Of a stretch of 64,000 nt of DNA, positions 30,413 to 39,348 are shown piece after piece; position 1 is the stretch's first letter; each line of letters opens with the position of its first letter. The notes below the pieces were generated by a model. It was not told the DNA's origin, ran no database searches, and worked only from the letters and a program-made list of their open reading frames with translations. A program made the translations under genes and the position numbers. The stretch is from Bartonella sp. AR 15-3. GTDB taxonomy: Bacteria > Pseudomonadota > Alphaproteobacteria > Rhizobiales > Rhizobiaceae. The stretch spans positions 1,309,501 to 1,373,500 of the forward strand of contig NZ_MUYE01000001.1 in the NCBI RefSeq assembly GCF_002022445.1. Direction: 5' to 3'.

Positions 30413-31324
30413 TTATACTTGATAAACTTCTGCAGAGTTCACTGTTAACAAAGCACAACGAAGCTTTTGCAAAGCCCGCGCTTCAATTTGGCGTACACGT
30501 TCTTTTGAAATCCCCAATTTTTCACCGAGTACTTCTAAGGTTGCTCCCTCTTCCTTTAAGCGGCGGAAACGAATAATTTCGAGTTCTCGTTCATTGAGGA
30601 TTTGTAAGGCCTCATAAAGCCATTGTGCCCGTCGCTGTCCATCAATTACTTGCTCGATCACAGCATCAGGAAGAGGATGATCATCTATTAAAGAATCCAT
30701 TTTAGCAATTGGAGTTTCACCACTCTCAGAAATAGAAAGACTTAATGAATTATCCGTCCCAGAAAAACGGAAATCCATTTTTTCAACATCATTCACTGAA
30801 ACCCCAAGCTTTTCAGAAATAGCAGAAAAAATTTCTTGTTTGGTCAAAGTATTATCATCTTGCGCTAATTTAGCGCGCAAACGCCGAAGATTAAAGAAGA
30901 GTGCTTTTTGCGAAGAGCTCGTTCCTCCTCGAACAATTGACCAATTCCGTAAGATATAATCTTGAATAGAAGCCCTTATCCACCAAGTTGCATAGGTTGA
31001 AAAACGCACCTCACGCTCAGGATCAAAACGTGCGGCCGCTTCTAAGAGCCCAACATATCCTTCTTGAACTAAATCTCCTAAAGGCATTTTAAAACGTTTA
31101 AAACGACTAGCAATTGAAATAACCAAACGCATATGAGCAGCTGCAATCTGATGCATAGCATCATCATCACGTTTGTCTTTCCATCGTAGTGCTAAATCAT
31201 GCTCTTTTTTTCGTTCAAGATATGGAGCCCGCATTGCAGAACGCATCATACTACGTCCTAAACTTGCATCAACATTATTAGAATTCTTACTGCTTTTATA
31301 CACAACATGTGGATGACTACTCAT
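30413..31324 (-). CDS. rpoH: RNA polymerase sigma-32 factor (RpoH2-like)
   Basis: A 303-residue heat-shock type sigma factor. Region 2 has LVQEGYVGLLEAAARFDPER and FSTYATWWIRASIQDYILRN. The RpoH box, QKALFFNLRRLR (about residues 139-150), identifies the sigma-32 class. Region 4 ends LGEKLGISKERVRQIEARAL. Rhizobiales often have two RpoH proteins; the neighbours (fdxA, carD, M48 peptidase) and sequence suggest the RpoH2 type, which is inference. Confidence 0.93.
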   Translation of the reverse strand: MSSHPHVVYKSSKNSNNVDASLGRSMMRSAMRAPYLERKKEHDLALRWKDKRDDDAMHQIAAAHMRLVISIASRFKRFKMPLGDLVQEGYVGLLEAAARFDPEREVRFSTYATWWIRASIQDYILRNWSIVRGGTSSSQKALFFNLRRLRAKLAQDDNTLTKQEIFSAISEKLGVSVNDVEKMDFRFSGTDNSLSLSISESGETPIAKMDSLIDDHPLPDAVIEQVIDGQRRAQWLYEALQILNERELEIIRFRRLKEEGATLEVLGEKLGISKERVRQIEARALQKLRCALLTVNSAEVYQV

Positions 31325-31868
31325 AATAATTCCTTGCGATTAAAATTATTTTTTAAGTTGTTTTGATAACGACATCTTTATTCGCTCTAACAAACCTTAA
31401 AGTTGTTTACTTTATAAAGAACTACTTTAACGTGTATTTTTACAATCGCAATTGTTTTTTTTACTTTGACCCCAAAACTTATTATAAAAAGATAAAATTT
31501 ATTTCTTTATACAGAGGTTTTCACAATATAGAATGCCTGCAAATGCTTGTTTTTTACAACGTAATCAAATAAAAAGAAAAAAATCAAAAAGGATAAATAA
31601 AATAGAAATGAGTGTCTTCTATCACTCACTTTAACTGTGAAATAAAAGTTTAACTTTAAAGTTAAACCCTATAATTACAATTAAAAGTTGTATAGTATAT
31701 TGATAAGAAAATTTCAAAAATGAAACAAAATCTTCAAAATTTAAATACCTGCAAAAAGACAATAAGAACACATTGAAGCAAGTACAATAAACATGCTAAA
31801 ATGCTCAAAAGAATGCGAAATAATATTATCAAGAACAACCTCGACCCCATAAAACTTTGAGAAAGAAG
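31325..31868. other. Divergent rpoH / mgpS-like intergenic region
   Basis: About 540 very AT-rich bases. Here one would expect the N-terminal helicase part of the downstream gene in related genomes, but no helicase motif is present in any frame. The one strong structure is a perfect 20-base palindrome at 31648-31667. Promoters for both genes should lie here but cannot be placed. Confidence 0.55.
31648..31667. repeat. Perfect 20-base palindrome
   Basis: GTTTAACTTTAAAGTTAAAC equals its own reverse complement. It lies about 320 bases before rpoH and 200 before the mgpS-like gene. It could be an operator for a dimeric regulator; no T-run follows, so a terminator is less likely. Confidence 0.7.
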
Positions 31869-33398
31869 ATGATCATGGAGAGCAAAATTATTCACAAAGA
31901 TGATGTTCTTATTGAAAAAAGTGGAAGTGGCAGATTTGAAGGGTTTCGTTTTTATATAAATAAAAGCAATATAGATAAAGAAACTGATGAACAAAATAAT
32001 TTCGATAACGAAAGTTTGATTGCTGCCTTTACGAAACGTGCGACACGTTTTTGTGCTGCCGCTAATGGGGATTTTACACTCAGTTCTGACGGAATTATTC
32101 GCTGGATTGGTCAACCTGTCGGACAACTAATTGCAACAACAGATATTTTAAAACCTAAAGTTCTTCTCTTAGCAGATGTACAATTAACAGGCGAATCGCG
32201 TGACCAAGTGATTGCGCGATTAGAGCGTTTTGTAATCTTTCATTTTGAAACAACTTTAAAACCCCTCTTAGATTTACGCAATGCTAATAATTTGACAGAT
32301 TCAACAGCTCAATTTGCTTCACGACTTTTCAATTCTTTAGGCATTTTACCCCGTCGTAGTGTCGCCCAAATAGTTAAAAACCTTGATCAAGAAGCACGAA
32401 GAAATCTTCGTCAGCTGGGCATTCGCTTCGGTGCTTTTAATATCTATGTTATGGGAATGCTCAAGCCAGCACCAATTCAAGCACTCACACTCCTTTGGTG
32501 TCTCAAAAATAAAAACAGTGATCAAACCGGGTTAAATGAAATATTAGCCGCTTTGAACAACGGACGAACCTCATTTGTTGTTGACCCGACTTATAACCCA
32601 ACGCTTTATCGTTTAGCGGGTTATCAAATTCTAGGAAACCGTGCTGTACGTATTGATATTCTAGAACGTCTTGCCAATCTTATTCGCTCTACACTGCATT
32701 GGAAACCAGGATTAGAACCAAAACCAGATGGTGCCTATGATGGTAAAAGTTTTTTTGTCACTCCAGCGATGATGTCTAATCTTGGTGCCAATGAGACTGA
32801 TATGAACGAAATTCTTAAAGGGCTTGGTTATCAATCGCATCGTTATGATAACTCTGTGCCTACAAAAAATCTTGCCCACGAACACTCTTCTCATAATACC
32901 TCAATAACAACAGCATTGTTTCCTGAAGCAGAATGTGTCGGTGATCTCTGGAAAACAATACAACAGTCCAACACACTCCAAGCAGAAATAAAAACGACTT
33001 CTTCTCTTGAACAATCCCCCTGTGCCACAGATTGTTTACCAAAAGCCGAGCCTGTTGGGGATTTTGTCAAGCACATGCAAAATACAGCAGAAAATAAAAC
33101 TGTTTTATTGTGGAGTTATCATCCCCAACAAACGCAACATTATCGGAACCGTGATAACTCCAAACAAAAACAGCAAGAGAAGCACAAAAAAACTTCCACA
33201 CAAGAAAGCAATACACACTATAACACTTCTCAAAAAAAACCTTTAAAAGCTCAACATTCTTATAAAGATAATAAAAAGAAAACTGCTTCCTTACACAAGA
33301 AATCATTGCGAACACAAAATTATGATTCCAATTCACCTTTTGCTAAATTGGCTGTGCTCCGTGATCAACTTAAACGTGATAAAGATGCACGCTTATAA
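31869..33398 (+). CDS. C-terminal half of an MgpS-type helicase, helicase domains absent
   Basis: About 509 residues matching, from memory, the C-terminal accessory region of the 1000-residue ATP-dependent helicase found upstream of fdxA in Rhizobiales: DGIIRWIGQPVGQLI, LRQLGIRFGAFNIYVMGML, NNGRTSFVVDPTYNPTLYR, VRIDILERLANLIR and DGKSFFVTPAMMSNLG. No Walker A, DEAD box or helicase C domain is present, and the 540 bases upstream hold none. After residue 340 the sequence is Lys/Gln/Thr-rich and carries two related segments, EAECVGDLWKTIQ and KAEPVGDFVKHMQ. The frame is long and open with a plausible start, so it may be expressed. Starts at TTG 31857 or ATG 31875 are also possible. Confidence 0.7.
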   Translation: MIMESKIIHKDDVLIEKSGSGRFEGFRFYINKSNIDKETDEQNNFDNESLIAAFTKRATRFCAAANGDFTLSSDGIIRWIGQPVGQLIATTDILKPKVLLLADVQLTGESRDQVIARLERFVIFHFETTLKPLLDLRNANNLTDSTAQFASRLFNSLGILPRRSVAQIVKNLDQEARRNLRQLGIRFGAFNIYVMGMLKPAPIQALTLLWCLKNKNSDQTGLNEILAALNNGRTSFVVDPTYNPTLYRLAGYQILGNRAVRIDILERLANLIRSTLHWKPGLEPKPDGAYDGKSFFVTPAMMSNLGANETDMNEILKGLGYQSHRYDNSVPTKNLAHEHSSHNTSITTALFPEAECVGDLWKTIQQSNTLQAEIKTTSSLEQSPCATDCLPKAEPVGDFVKHMQNTAENKTVLLWSYHPQQTQHYRNRDNSKQKQQEKHKKTSTQESNTHYNTSQKKPLKAQHSYKDNKKKTASLHKKSLRTQNYDSNSPFAKLAVLRDQLKRDKDARL

Positions 33399-33438
33399 AC
33401 CCTTCTAAAGATCCTAAAACGGAAAATGGAGTTTGATC

Positions 33439-33777
33439 TTGACTTATGTTGTGACTGACAATTGCATTCAGTGCAAATATACTGATTGCGTTGAAGTTTG
33501 TCCTGTTGACTGTTTTTATGAAGGCGAAAATATGCTTGTTATTCACCCTGATGAATGTATCGATTGTGGTGTCTGCGAGCCAGAATGCCCGGCTGAAGCC
33601 ATTAAACCAGATACTGAACCAGGACTAGAAAAATGGCTGGAGCTCAATCTAAACTATGCAAATAAATGGCCTAATTTAATGACAAAAAAAGACCCGCTCC
33701 CCCAAGCAAAAGAAATGGATGGTGTTCTCAATAAATTAGAAACGTACTTTTCAGAGAATCCAGGCAGTGGTGAATAA
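33439..33777 (+). CDS. fdxA: Seven-iron ferredoxin FdxA
   Basis: A 112-residue ferredoxin with a [3Fe-4S] and a [4Fe-4S] cluster. Cysteine motifs are [17 protein letters not shown] and [12 protein letters not shown], within the first 55 residues. The chosen TTG at 33439 has GGAG seven bases before it and gives the usual start MTYVVTDNC. It lies 40 bases after the mgpS-like gene. In related genomes a small S4-domain gene sits between these two; it is missing here. Confidence 0.95.
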   Translation: MTYVVTDNCIQCKYTDCVEVCPVDCFYEGENMLVIHPDECIDCGVCEPECPAEAIKPDTEPGLEKWLELNLNYANKWPNLMTKKDPLPQAKEMDGVLNKLETYFSENPGSGE

Positions 33778-34055
33778 TACCTCGTTTTATGAACAAGAGA
33801 TCTTTCCAAAAGTTTAAATTATTTAATGTGCACACAAAATTCTTAATAGAAATGATTGATTCTTTTGAATTTTTGTGTTAAAAAAGTTTTAATATGGCTA
33901 TTTTGCTAAGTATTTTTTTTGCTTTTTTTACTAAAGTATTTTTGATTTAATCTTAAAGTACTTAGCTTCAACGCTCAGTTCAAAGATATTTAGCTTTAAA
34001 GCATTTAATTTGTTTGCCAATATCATTATTGGTCACAAAGGGAGTAAATTAAAAT
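33778..34055. other. fdxA-carD intergenic region
   Basis: These 278 AT-rich bases hold an imperfect inverted repeat, ACACAAAATTC at 33832-33842 and GAATTTTTGTGT at 33867-33878, which may end fdxA transcription. Several AAGTATTT/AGTACTTAGCTT-like repeats follow before carD. No gene seen. Confidence 0.45.
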
Positions 34056-34631
34056 ATGGCACCCCCTCGAAATACCTCTTCTAGTGCTAAAGATTTTTCA
34101 ACCTCTGAGTATATCGTTTATCCTACCCATGGAGTAGGCCAGATTATAGCGATTGAAGAACAAGAAGTTGCAGGACATAAATTAAAACTTTTTGTAATCC
34201 ACTTCGCTAAAGATAAAATGGATGTAAAGGTGCCTATTGCAAAAGCCCTTTCTACTGGAATGCGCAAATTATCTACAGTTGATTCTATGAATCGTGCTTT
34301 TAAAATCCTTCAAGGAAGAGCACGAATTAAACGCACGATGTGGTCACGACGAGCTCAAGAATATGATACTAAAATTAATTCAGGAGATATCATTTCTATT
34401 GCTGAAGTGGTTCGCGATCTTTTCCGCTCAGATCTACAACCTGAGCAATCTTATTCAGAGCGCCAACTCTACACCATTGCTCTCGATCGCATGGCCCGTG
34501 AAATTGCTGTTATCAATAGCCTTACCGAAATGGAAGCGATAAACTTAATAGAAAAATACCTGACTAAAAAATCAAAATGCGAATTTAAAAATGAAATTGA
34601 TGAAGGGAGTAATGCTGTTTACGCTGCGTAA
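34056..34631 (+). CDS. carD: CarD family transcriptional regulator
   Basis: A 191-residue CarD/CdnL protein. The N-terminal RNA polymerase-binding domain starts with the hallmark EYIVYPTHGVGQIIAIEEQE (about residues 19-38) and continues KLFVIHFAKDKMDVKVPI. The C-terminal helical domain includes SRRAQEYDTKINSGD and binds DNA at the promoter -10 edge. CarD stabilises open promoter complexes. GGGAG lies before the ATG. A strong terminator lies about 160 bases downstream. Confidence 0.93.
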   Translation: MAPPRNTSSSAKDFSTSEYIVYPTHGVGQIIAIEEQEVAGHKLKLFVIHFAKDKMDVKVPIAKALSTGMRKLSTVDSMNRAFKILQGRARIKRTMWSRRAQEYDTKINSGDIISIAEVVRDLFRSDLQPEQSYSERQLYTIALDRMAREIAVINSLTEMEAINLIEKYLTKKSKCEFKNEIDEGSNAVYAA

Positions 34632-34787
34632 TCTACCGCAAAATTTTGATTATAACAGAATAAACTAGCAAAAATCAGCTTTTAGTTATTAATTGATCTG
34701 TTCCTCAAGGTTTGCTTCTTTAGGTTTATAAAAAAATCTTTATTGCAAGCTGAGAAATTTTTTTTAACATATAAACTTCGCATGCAC

Positions 34788-34825
34788 GCAATCATCTCTT
34801 TCTCTTAGAGAGATGATTGCTTTAT
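34788..34825 (+). terminator. Hairpin terminator downstream of carD
   Basis: A perfect 12-bp stem, GCAATCATCTCT / AGAGATGATTGC, with a 9-base loop is followed by TTTATA. It is the clearest hairpin in the window and probably ends carD transcription. The T-tract is short. Confidence 0.7.
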
Positions 34826-34960
34826 AGAATAAATTATAAGCACAACAAAGGTTTTTATCATAAAAGCGATTAATCATATAAATTGTGAAAAAACCTTCCG
34901 TTCATTTAACCCAAATTCCAAAATTTGCAATCAACTTGATTATTGGCATCTGATAAACAA

Positions 34961-35069
34961 TTTATTCTTTTAACAGATAAAATTGAACACCCACGGTATA
35001 TGTCTATTTTCAAATCAATATGATGAGGATGAGGGTGACGCAATCAACCGGAACTTTTATTAAGTATAA
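34961..35069 (-). repeat. Decayed copy of the rpmF 3' end
   Basis: The stretch is clearly similar to 35196-35308 inside rpmF, offset by about 235 bases. Shared blocks include TCAATATGATGAGG, CCGGAACTTTTAT and GAACACCCACG (GAACGCCCACG in rpmF). Differences include substitutions and a 5-base GATGA-like insertion. It covers the last third or more of rpmF up to its stop and has no start, so it is a non-functional remnant. Confidence 0.85.
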
Positions 35070-35197
35070 TTGCGACAACAATAAAAAGCCCTCTTTTTCA
35101 AACGAAAAAGCAGCTAACTATAAGAGTATAGAAAAGGTTTTTTGCTTACTAAATCCAAATCTGTAACAATGAACCTGTTTGATATCTGGTATATAGC

Positions 35198-35377
35198 TTA
35201 TTCTTTAGCGGGCAAAACTGAACGCCCACGATACATCCCTGTTTTCAAATCAATATGATGAGGGCGACGCAACTCACCGGAACTTTTATCCTCAATATAA
35301 GTAGGCGCTTTAAGGGCATCAGCCGAACGGCGCATACCTCTTTTCGATGGAGAGGTTTTTCGTTTAGGTACAGCCAT
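35198..35377 (-). CDS. rpmF: 50S ribosomal protein L32
   Basis: A 59-residue bL32 of the large ribosomal subunit. The start [20 protein letters not shown] at 35377 is fixed by family conservation and by GGAG about ten bases upstream; the open frame extends further upstream but that part is not L32. A partial copy of its 3' end lies downstream. It is co-oriented with mtgA, 163 bases upstream. Confidence 0.96.
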   Translation of the reverse strand: MAVPKRKTSPSKRGMRRSADALKAPTYIEDKSSGELRRPHHIDLKTGMYRGRSVLPAKE

Positions 35378-35540
35378 AAAAGGATACTCCACACTCATCA
35401 CTACAGAAGCACTAACGCCCAAAATGACAACTTCTGTCAATAATAGAATAAAATTTCACTTTCTTATACACTGATTATAATCTTTTGACTAGACTTTCAT
35501 ATAATTTTTTGTTTTTCTTTTCAATAATTCTAACTATTCT

Positions 35541-36209
35541 TCAATGAATACAGTGTGTATAAGCACGTGAAAAATGAATTCGTTTTTCAATAATACGGGT
35601 TAAAGCCACAAAATTATCGATTGGTTGATATGGATTACGCCAATAAGGATTGGGTAAACTTGCCACAAGAGCTGCAGCTTGTTGCACAGATAAATTTCGT
35701 GCAGGCTTATGAAAGTAATAAAAAGCCGCAGCTTCTATTCCATAAATTCCAGGCCCCCATTCTGCAATATTCAAATAAATTTCTATAATTCGTTTTTTTG
35801 ATAAAATAATATCGGCCATAATAGAATAAGGAATTTCAATAATCTTGCGGATATAAGATCTATTAGGCCATAAGAAAAGATTTTTGATCATTTGCATATT
35901 GATTGTTGATCCTCCTCGCAAAGATTTTGAATCCGTTCCTAGGATATCGATCAACATAGCCCAATCAACACCAGAATGATGACAAAATTGCCCATCTTCG
36001 GACATAATAACTCCAGCCGGTACTGAAAATGCAATATCAGGAAGTGCAACCCATTCACGCTTATATCTCTTATCACTCACCCAATCACGCATCATTAAAG
36101 TAGAAACAGGATGAACAAAATCCAAACGATAAATCAACAACAAAATAATTGGACACAAAAATAAAAACACAAGAAAACTAATCACATAACGCATTCTCCT
36201 CATCGCCAC
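35541..36209 (-). CDS. mtgA: Monofunctional peptidoglycan glycosyltransferase MtgA
   Basis: A 222-residue family 51 glycosyltransferase that polymerises lipid II into glycan strands. One N-terminal membrane anchor (about residues 8-26) is followed by the catalytic motifs MSEDGQFCHHSGVDW (Glu in ED), LRGGSTINMQMIKNLFLWP and RKIIEIPYSIMADIILSKKR. It lacks a transpeptidase domain. GTG at 36209 has AGAGG five bases ahead; ATG six bases later is an alternative. Confidence 0.94.
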   Translation of the reverse strand: MAMRRMRYVISFLVFLFLCPIILLLIYRLDFVHPVSTLMMRDWVSDKRYKREWVALPDIAFSVPAGVIMSEDGQFCHHSGVDWAMLIDILGTDSKSLRGGSTINMQMIKNLFLWPNRSYIRKIIEIPYSIMADIILSKKRIIEIYLNIAEWGPGIYGIEAAAFYYFHKPARNLSVQQAAALVASLPNPYWRNPYQPIDNFVALTRIIEKRIHFSRAYTHCIH

Positions 36210-36324
36210 TTTTTCCTCTCTTTTTATTTTTTCACAAAATTTAAGAGCATGAAAATAACCGTTTTATTCTTCATTTTTTTATCATAAAAAGAACCTTATC
36301 ATTTTGCAAAGAAGAAAGGAAGAA

Positions 36325-37230
36325 ATGATGCATGAATTCACGACTCTTCTTGCAAAACACGCTCATAATGTTGAGAAGCGACTCGACATACTTCTAAGTC
36401 ATAAAGCCCAAAATGGTGAAATTAGCCGACCTGAAATCCTCATCAATGCCATGCGCTATGGTGTTTTGAATGGTGGCAAACGCTTTCGTCCTTTCTTGGT
36501 TATTCAAAGTGCGGCTCTTTTTGATATCCCTCCTGAACACTCTCTTGATATTGGCGTAGCATTGGAATGCCTTCACTGTTATTCACTCATTCATGATGAT
36601 CTTCCTGCTCTAGATAATGATACACTCCGACGTGGCAAACCCACTGTTCACACAGCTTTTGATGAAGGCACCGCAATTTTAGCAGGTAATGCACTCCTCA
36701 CTTTTGCCTTTGAAATCATTGCCCACAAAGCCTGTTCCTTTTCTTCAAAAACAAAAATTGATCTGATTACAGCTCTCACGCAAGCTGCTGGCCTTGGTGG
36801 CATGATCGGTGGACAAATGCTCGATTTAGAAGCTGAAAAAAAACCACAAAATGAAAGTGCAACGATTACTTTACAACAGATGAAAACAGCCGCTCTTATA
36901 CGTTTTGCCTGTCAAGCAGGTGCTATTATGGGTCAAGCTTCTAAAACATTAACCGATAAACTTGCCTCTTTTGGAACACAGATCGGTTTAGCTTTTCAAT
37001 TGACAGATGACCTTCTTGACCTTACTTCTCATACAAAAATTCTTGGAAAAACTGTAGGAAAAGATCAAATAGCCAATAAAGCAACACTCATCAATCTTTA
37101 TGGTCTTGATGAAGTTAAAAAAAAGCGAGATGAGCTCATCACAAAAGCAGAAGAACTTCTTCTTCCTTTTGGAGCTAAAGCGATCCCATTGAAACAAGCA
37201 GCACATTTTATTGCAACACGTAAAAATTAA
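36325..37230 (+). CDS. ispA: Polyprenyl synthetase (farnesyl diphosphate synthase type)
   Basis: About 301 residues of a trans-prenyltransferase joining isoprene units. The first Asp-rich motif is LIHDDLPALDNDTLRRGKPT (about residues 87-106) and the second is LTDDLLDLTS (about 225). The insertion of two residues in the first motif (DDLPALD) is the bacterial farnesyl type. AAGGA precedes two neighbouring ATGs (36325, 36328). It faces ispG, which works earlier in the same pathway. Confidence 0.92.
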   Translation: MMHEFTTLLAKHAHNVEKRLDILLSHKAQNGEISRPEILINAMRYGVLNGGKRFRPFLVIQSAALFDIPPEHSLDIGVALECLHCYSLIHDDLPALDNDTLRRGKPTVHTAFDEGTAILAGNALLTFAFEIIAHKACSFSSKTKIDLITALTQAAGLGGMIGGQMLDLEAEKKPQNESATITLQQMKTAALIRFACQAGAIMGQASKTLTDKLASFGTQIGLAFQLTDDLLDLTSHTKILGKTVGKDQIANKATLINLYGLDEVKKKRDELITKAEELLLPFGAKAIPLKQAAHFIATRKN

Positions 37231-37400
37231 AACTTCCCATTCTTTTGGTATCATAAATAAAATAAAAGCAGGTAGAATGAAATAATTCTTTTGGATCATT
37301 CATACAAAATGGGCATTAATACATTCTTCTACAATTTCCTTAAATATCTCAGCAAAATAGAGAACAAAGCAGATAGAACAACATAACCCTCTTGTATCAA

Positions 37401-38639
37401 TTATACCCCAAAACGTGTGTGAATATACTCTCCTAAAATCGCTTCAAATTCTTCGGCAATATGAGGACCACGCAAAGTCTTTACTTTCTTCCCATCAATA
37501 AAAACAGGAGCCGCTAGATTTTCCCCCACCCCAGGTAATGAAATTCCAATATCGGCATGTTTTGATTCCCCTGGTCCATTGACAATACACCCCATGACAG
37601 CAACTTTTAAACTTTCAACACCAGGATATTTATTACGCCAAACTGGCATATTTTTGCACAAATCTGCTTCGATTTTTTGCGCTAACTGTTGAAAAAACGT
37701 CGAAGTTGTCCGACCACATCCTGGACACGCAGCAACCACAGGAACAAATTGCCGAAACCCCATAACTTGCAAAAGTTCTTGACATACTTTTACTTCTCGC
37801 GTTCGATCACCGCCTGGTTCAGGTGTTAATGAAATACGAATTGTATCACCAATTCCTTGCTGTAATAAAATTCCCAAAGCCACAGAAGAAGCAACAATTC
37901 CCTTTGTCCCCATACCGGCCTCTGTCAACCCGAGATGAAGAGCATAATTACACCGTTTTGCCAACATGGTATAAACAGCAATGAGATCTTGTACATCACT
38001 CATTTTAACAGAGAGAATAATGTATTCCCGTCCTAAACCAGTTTCTTCAGCCAAAAGAGCTGAATGAAGTGCCGATTGAACTACAGCCTCCCGAATAACT
38101 TCAGTAACAGACAAAGGCTTTTCCCGCTGAGCATTTTCATCCATAAGCCGTGTTAATAACGCATGATCTAGTGATCCCCAATTCACCCCAATCCGTATAG
38201 GTTTACGATAATGGCATGCCATCTGAATAATTTGAATAAATTGCTTATCCTTTTTTGCACCAAAACCAACATTGCCAGGATTAATGCGATATTTTGAAAG
38301 CGCTTCTGCACATGCAGGATGATCAGCCAAAAGCGTATGACCAATATAATGAAAATCCCCTATCAATGGCACAAAAATACCCAACCGTTCCAACCGCTCT
38401 CGTATCTTAGGGACAGCTGCTGCTGCTTCATTCCGATCAACAGTTATTCGAACCAATTGAGATCCTGCACGCCAAAGAGCAGCAACTTGAGCGACCGTTG
38501 CATCAACATCAGCCGTATCCGTATTCGTCATAGACTGAATAACAATTGGATTCTCGCCCCCAATCATAACATCACTAACTGCAACAACAACAGATCGATG
38601 ACGCTCTAAAGGTTTAGATAAATAATATGCTACATCCAT
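37401..38639 (-). CDS. ispG: 4-hydroxy-3-methylbut-2-enyl diphosphate synthase IspG
   Basis: A 412-residue [4Fe-4S] enzyme of the MEP isoprenoid pathway. The TIM-barrel part starts [20 protein letters not shown] and the cluster is bound by [10 protein letters not shown] and, 33 residues later, [16 protein letters not shown]. The C-terminal family marks are complete. It is convergent with the polyprenyl synthetase. Confidence 0.97.
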   Translation of the reverse strand: MDVAYYLSKPLERHRSVVVAVSDVMIGGENPIVIQSMTNTDTADVDATVAQVAALWRAGSQLVRITVDRNEAAAAVPKIRERLERLGIFVPLIGDFHYIGHTLLADHPACAEALSKYRINPGNVGFGAKKDKQFIQIIQMACHYRKPIRIGVNWGSLDHALLTRLMDENAQREKPLSVTEVIREAVVQSALHSALLAEETGLGREYIILSVKMSDVQDLIAVYTMLAKRCNYALHLGLTEAGMGTKGIVASSVALGILLQQGIGDTIRISLTPEPGGDRTREVKVCQELLQVMGFRQFVPVVAACPGCGRTTSTFFQQLAQKIEADLCKNMPVWRNKYPGVESLKVAVMGCIVNGPGESKHADIGISLPGVGENLAAPVFIDGKKVKTLRGPHIAEEFEAILGEYIHTRFGV

Positions 38640-38895
38640 CAGTTCCTCAAAACTTTCAAAACCTGAGCCTATTTAGCCTTATGATAATATCCACCATAGC
38701 ACAATTCAAAAGAATGAATTGATTAGAAAACTTTTTCAAGAGTCTCTATTTTTAGACATCAAAAATCAATAATCAACAGAAGCTAAGAAAGAAAAATGCA
38801 ACCTTTCAATTTTCAATCCATTATACCAAAGTCCACAGACAACTCCCATCTTGCACATTTGTTATAAAATATTTAAAATAAGGAGGAGCAGATTC

Positions 38896-39183
38896 ATGTA
38901 TATATTTCAAAGCCTTTGCAAAAAAAATGATAAAATCAAAAAACGTATTGCGCAATTACAAGAGGAGCTTATAACTATCAACCGTCCGCCCCTTCAGAAC
39001 TATCGTTTCGATAGCATCTCCAAAATGCTGAAAAAATGGAAACTAAAAGGAAACCATGCTCTTTACCACATCAATAACCATGCTGAAGAGTTAAAAAAGA
39101 AGGCAAAAGACAACCCTAAAACAACTCTCTTATTAACTGCTGGCCTCGTCTTAACCAGCTATTTTCTCATGCGCAAAAACTAA
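38896..39183 (+). CDS. Small membrane-anchored DUF883-like protein
   Basis: About 95 residues. A basic helical region (KKNDKIKKRIAQLQEELITI) is followed by NHAEELKKKAKDNPKTTLLL and one C-terminal membrane segment, TAGLVLTSYFLMRKN. This layout resembles ElaB/YqjD (DUF883) proteins, which tie ribosomes to the membrane, but the match is weak. The ATG at 38896 is chosen because AAGGAGGA lies eight bases upstream. A small AT-rich hairpin follows at 39207. Confidence 0.65.
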   Translation: MYIFQSLCKKNDKIKKRIAQLQEELITINRPPLQNYRFDSISKMLKKWKLKGNHALYHINNHAEELKKKAKDNPKTTLLLTAGLVLTSYFLMRKN

Positions 39184-39206
39184 CAACGCACCAACATTGC
39201 TTTTCC

Positions 39207-39228
39207 ATGATTCATTGAATCATTTTTA
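39207..39228 (+). terminator. Possible terminator after the small membrane protein gene
   Basis: The stem ATGATT / AATCAT with a 5-base loop (39207-39223) is followed by TTTTA, 24 bases after the stop codon. The stem is AT-rich and weak. Confidence 0.4.
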
Positions 39229-39348
39229 CCACCCACCCAAAATCAGCATTCTATCATCTTCTCTCGAAATAAGATAAAAATCCTACCCCATTCTTGAAAA
39301 CAAAAAACCATACTAAAAATCCGTTGATCGCAGAATAAAGAGAACATT

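Larger units (their letters stand above)
34632..35197. other. Intergenic region carD-rpmF with a decayed rpmF copy
   Basis: These 566 bases contain a strong hairpin terminator (34788-34825) and a degenerate second copy of the rpmF 3' end (34961-35069), both listed separately. The rest is AT-rich with no gene. Confidence 0.7.

Noticed and set aside
31734..32126. Minus-strand open frame over the start of the helicase remnant
   Set aside because: It mirrors the coding strand, has low-complexity hydrophobic content and no family marks.
34961..35069. A second L32 gene
   Set aside because: The copy has no start codon, covers only the 3' part and carries indels, so it is a remnant.
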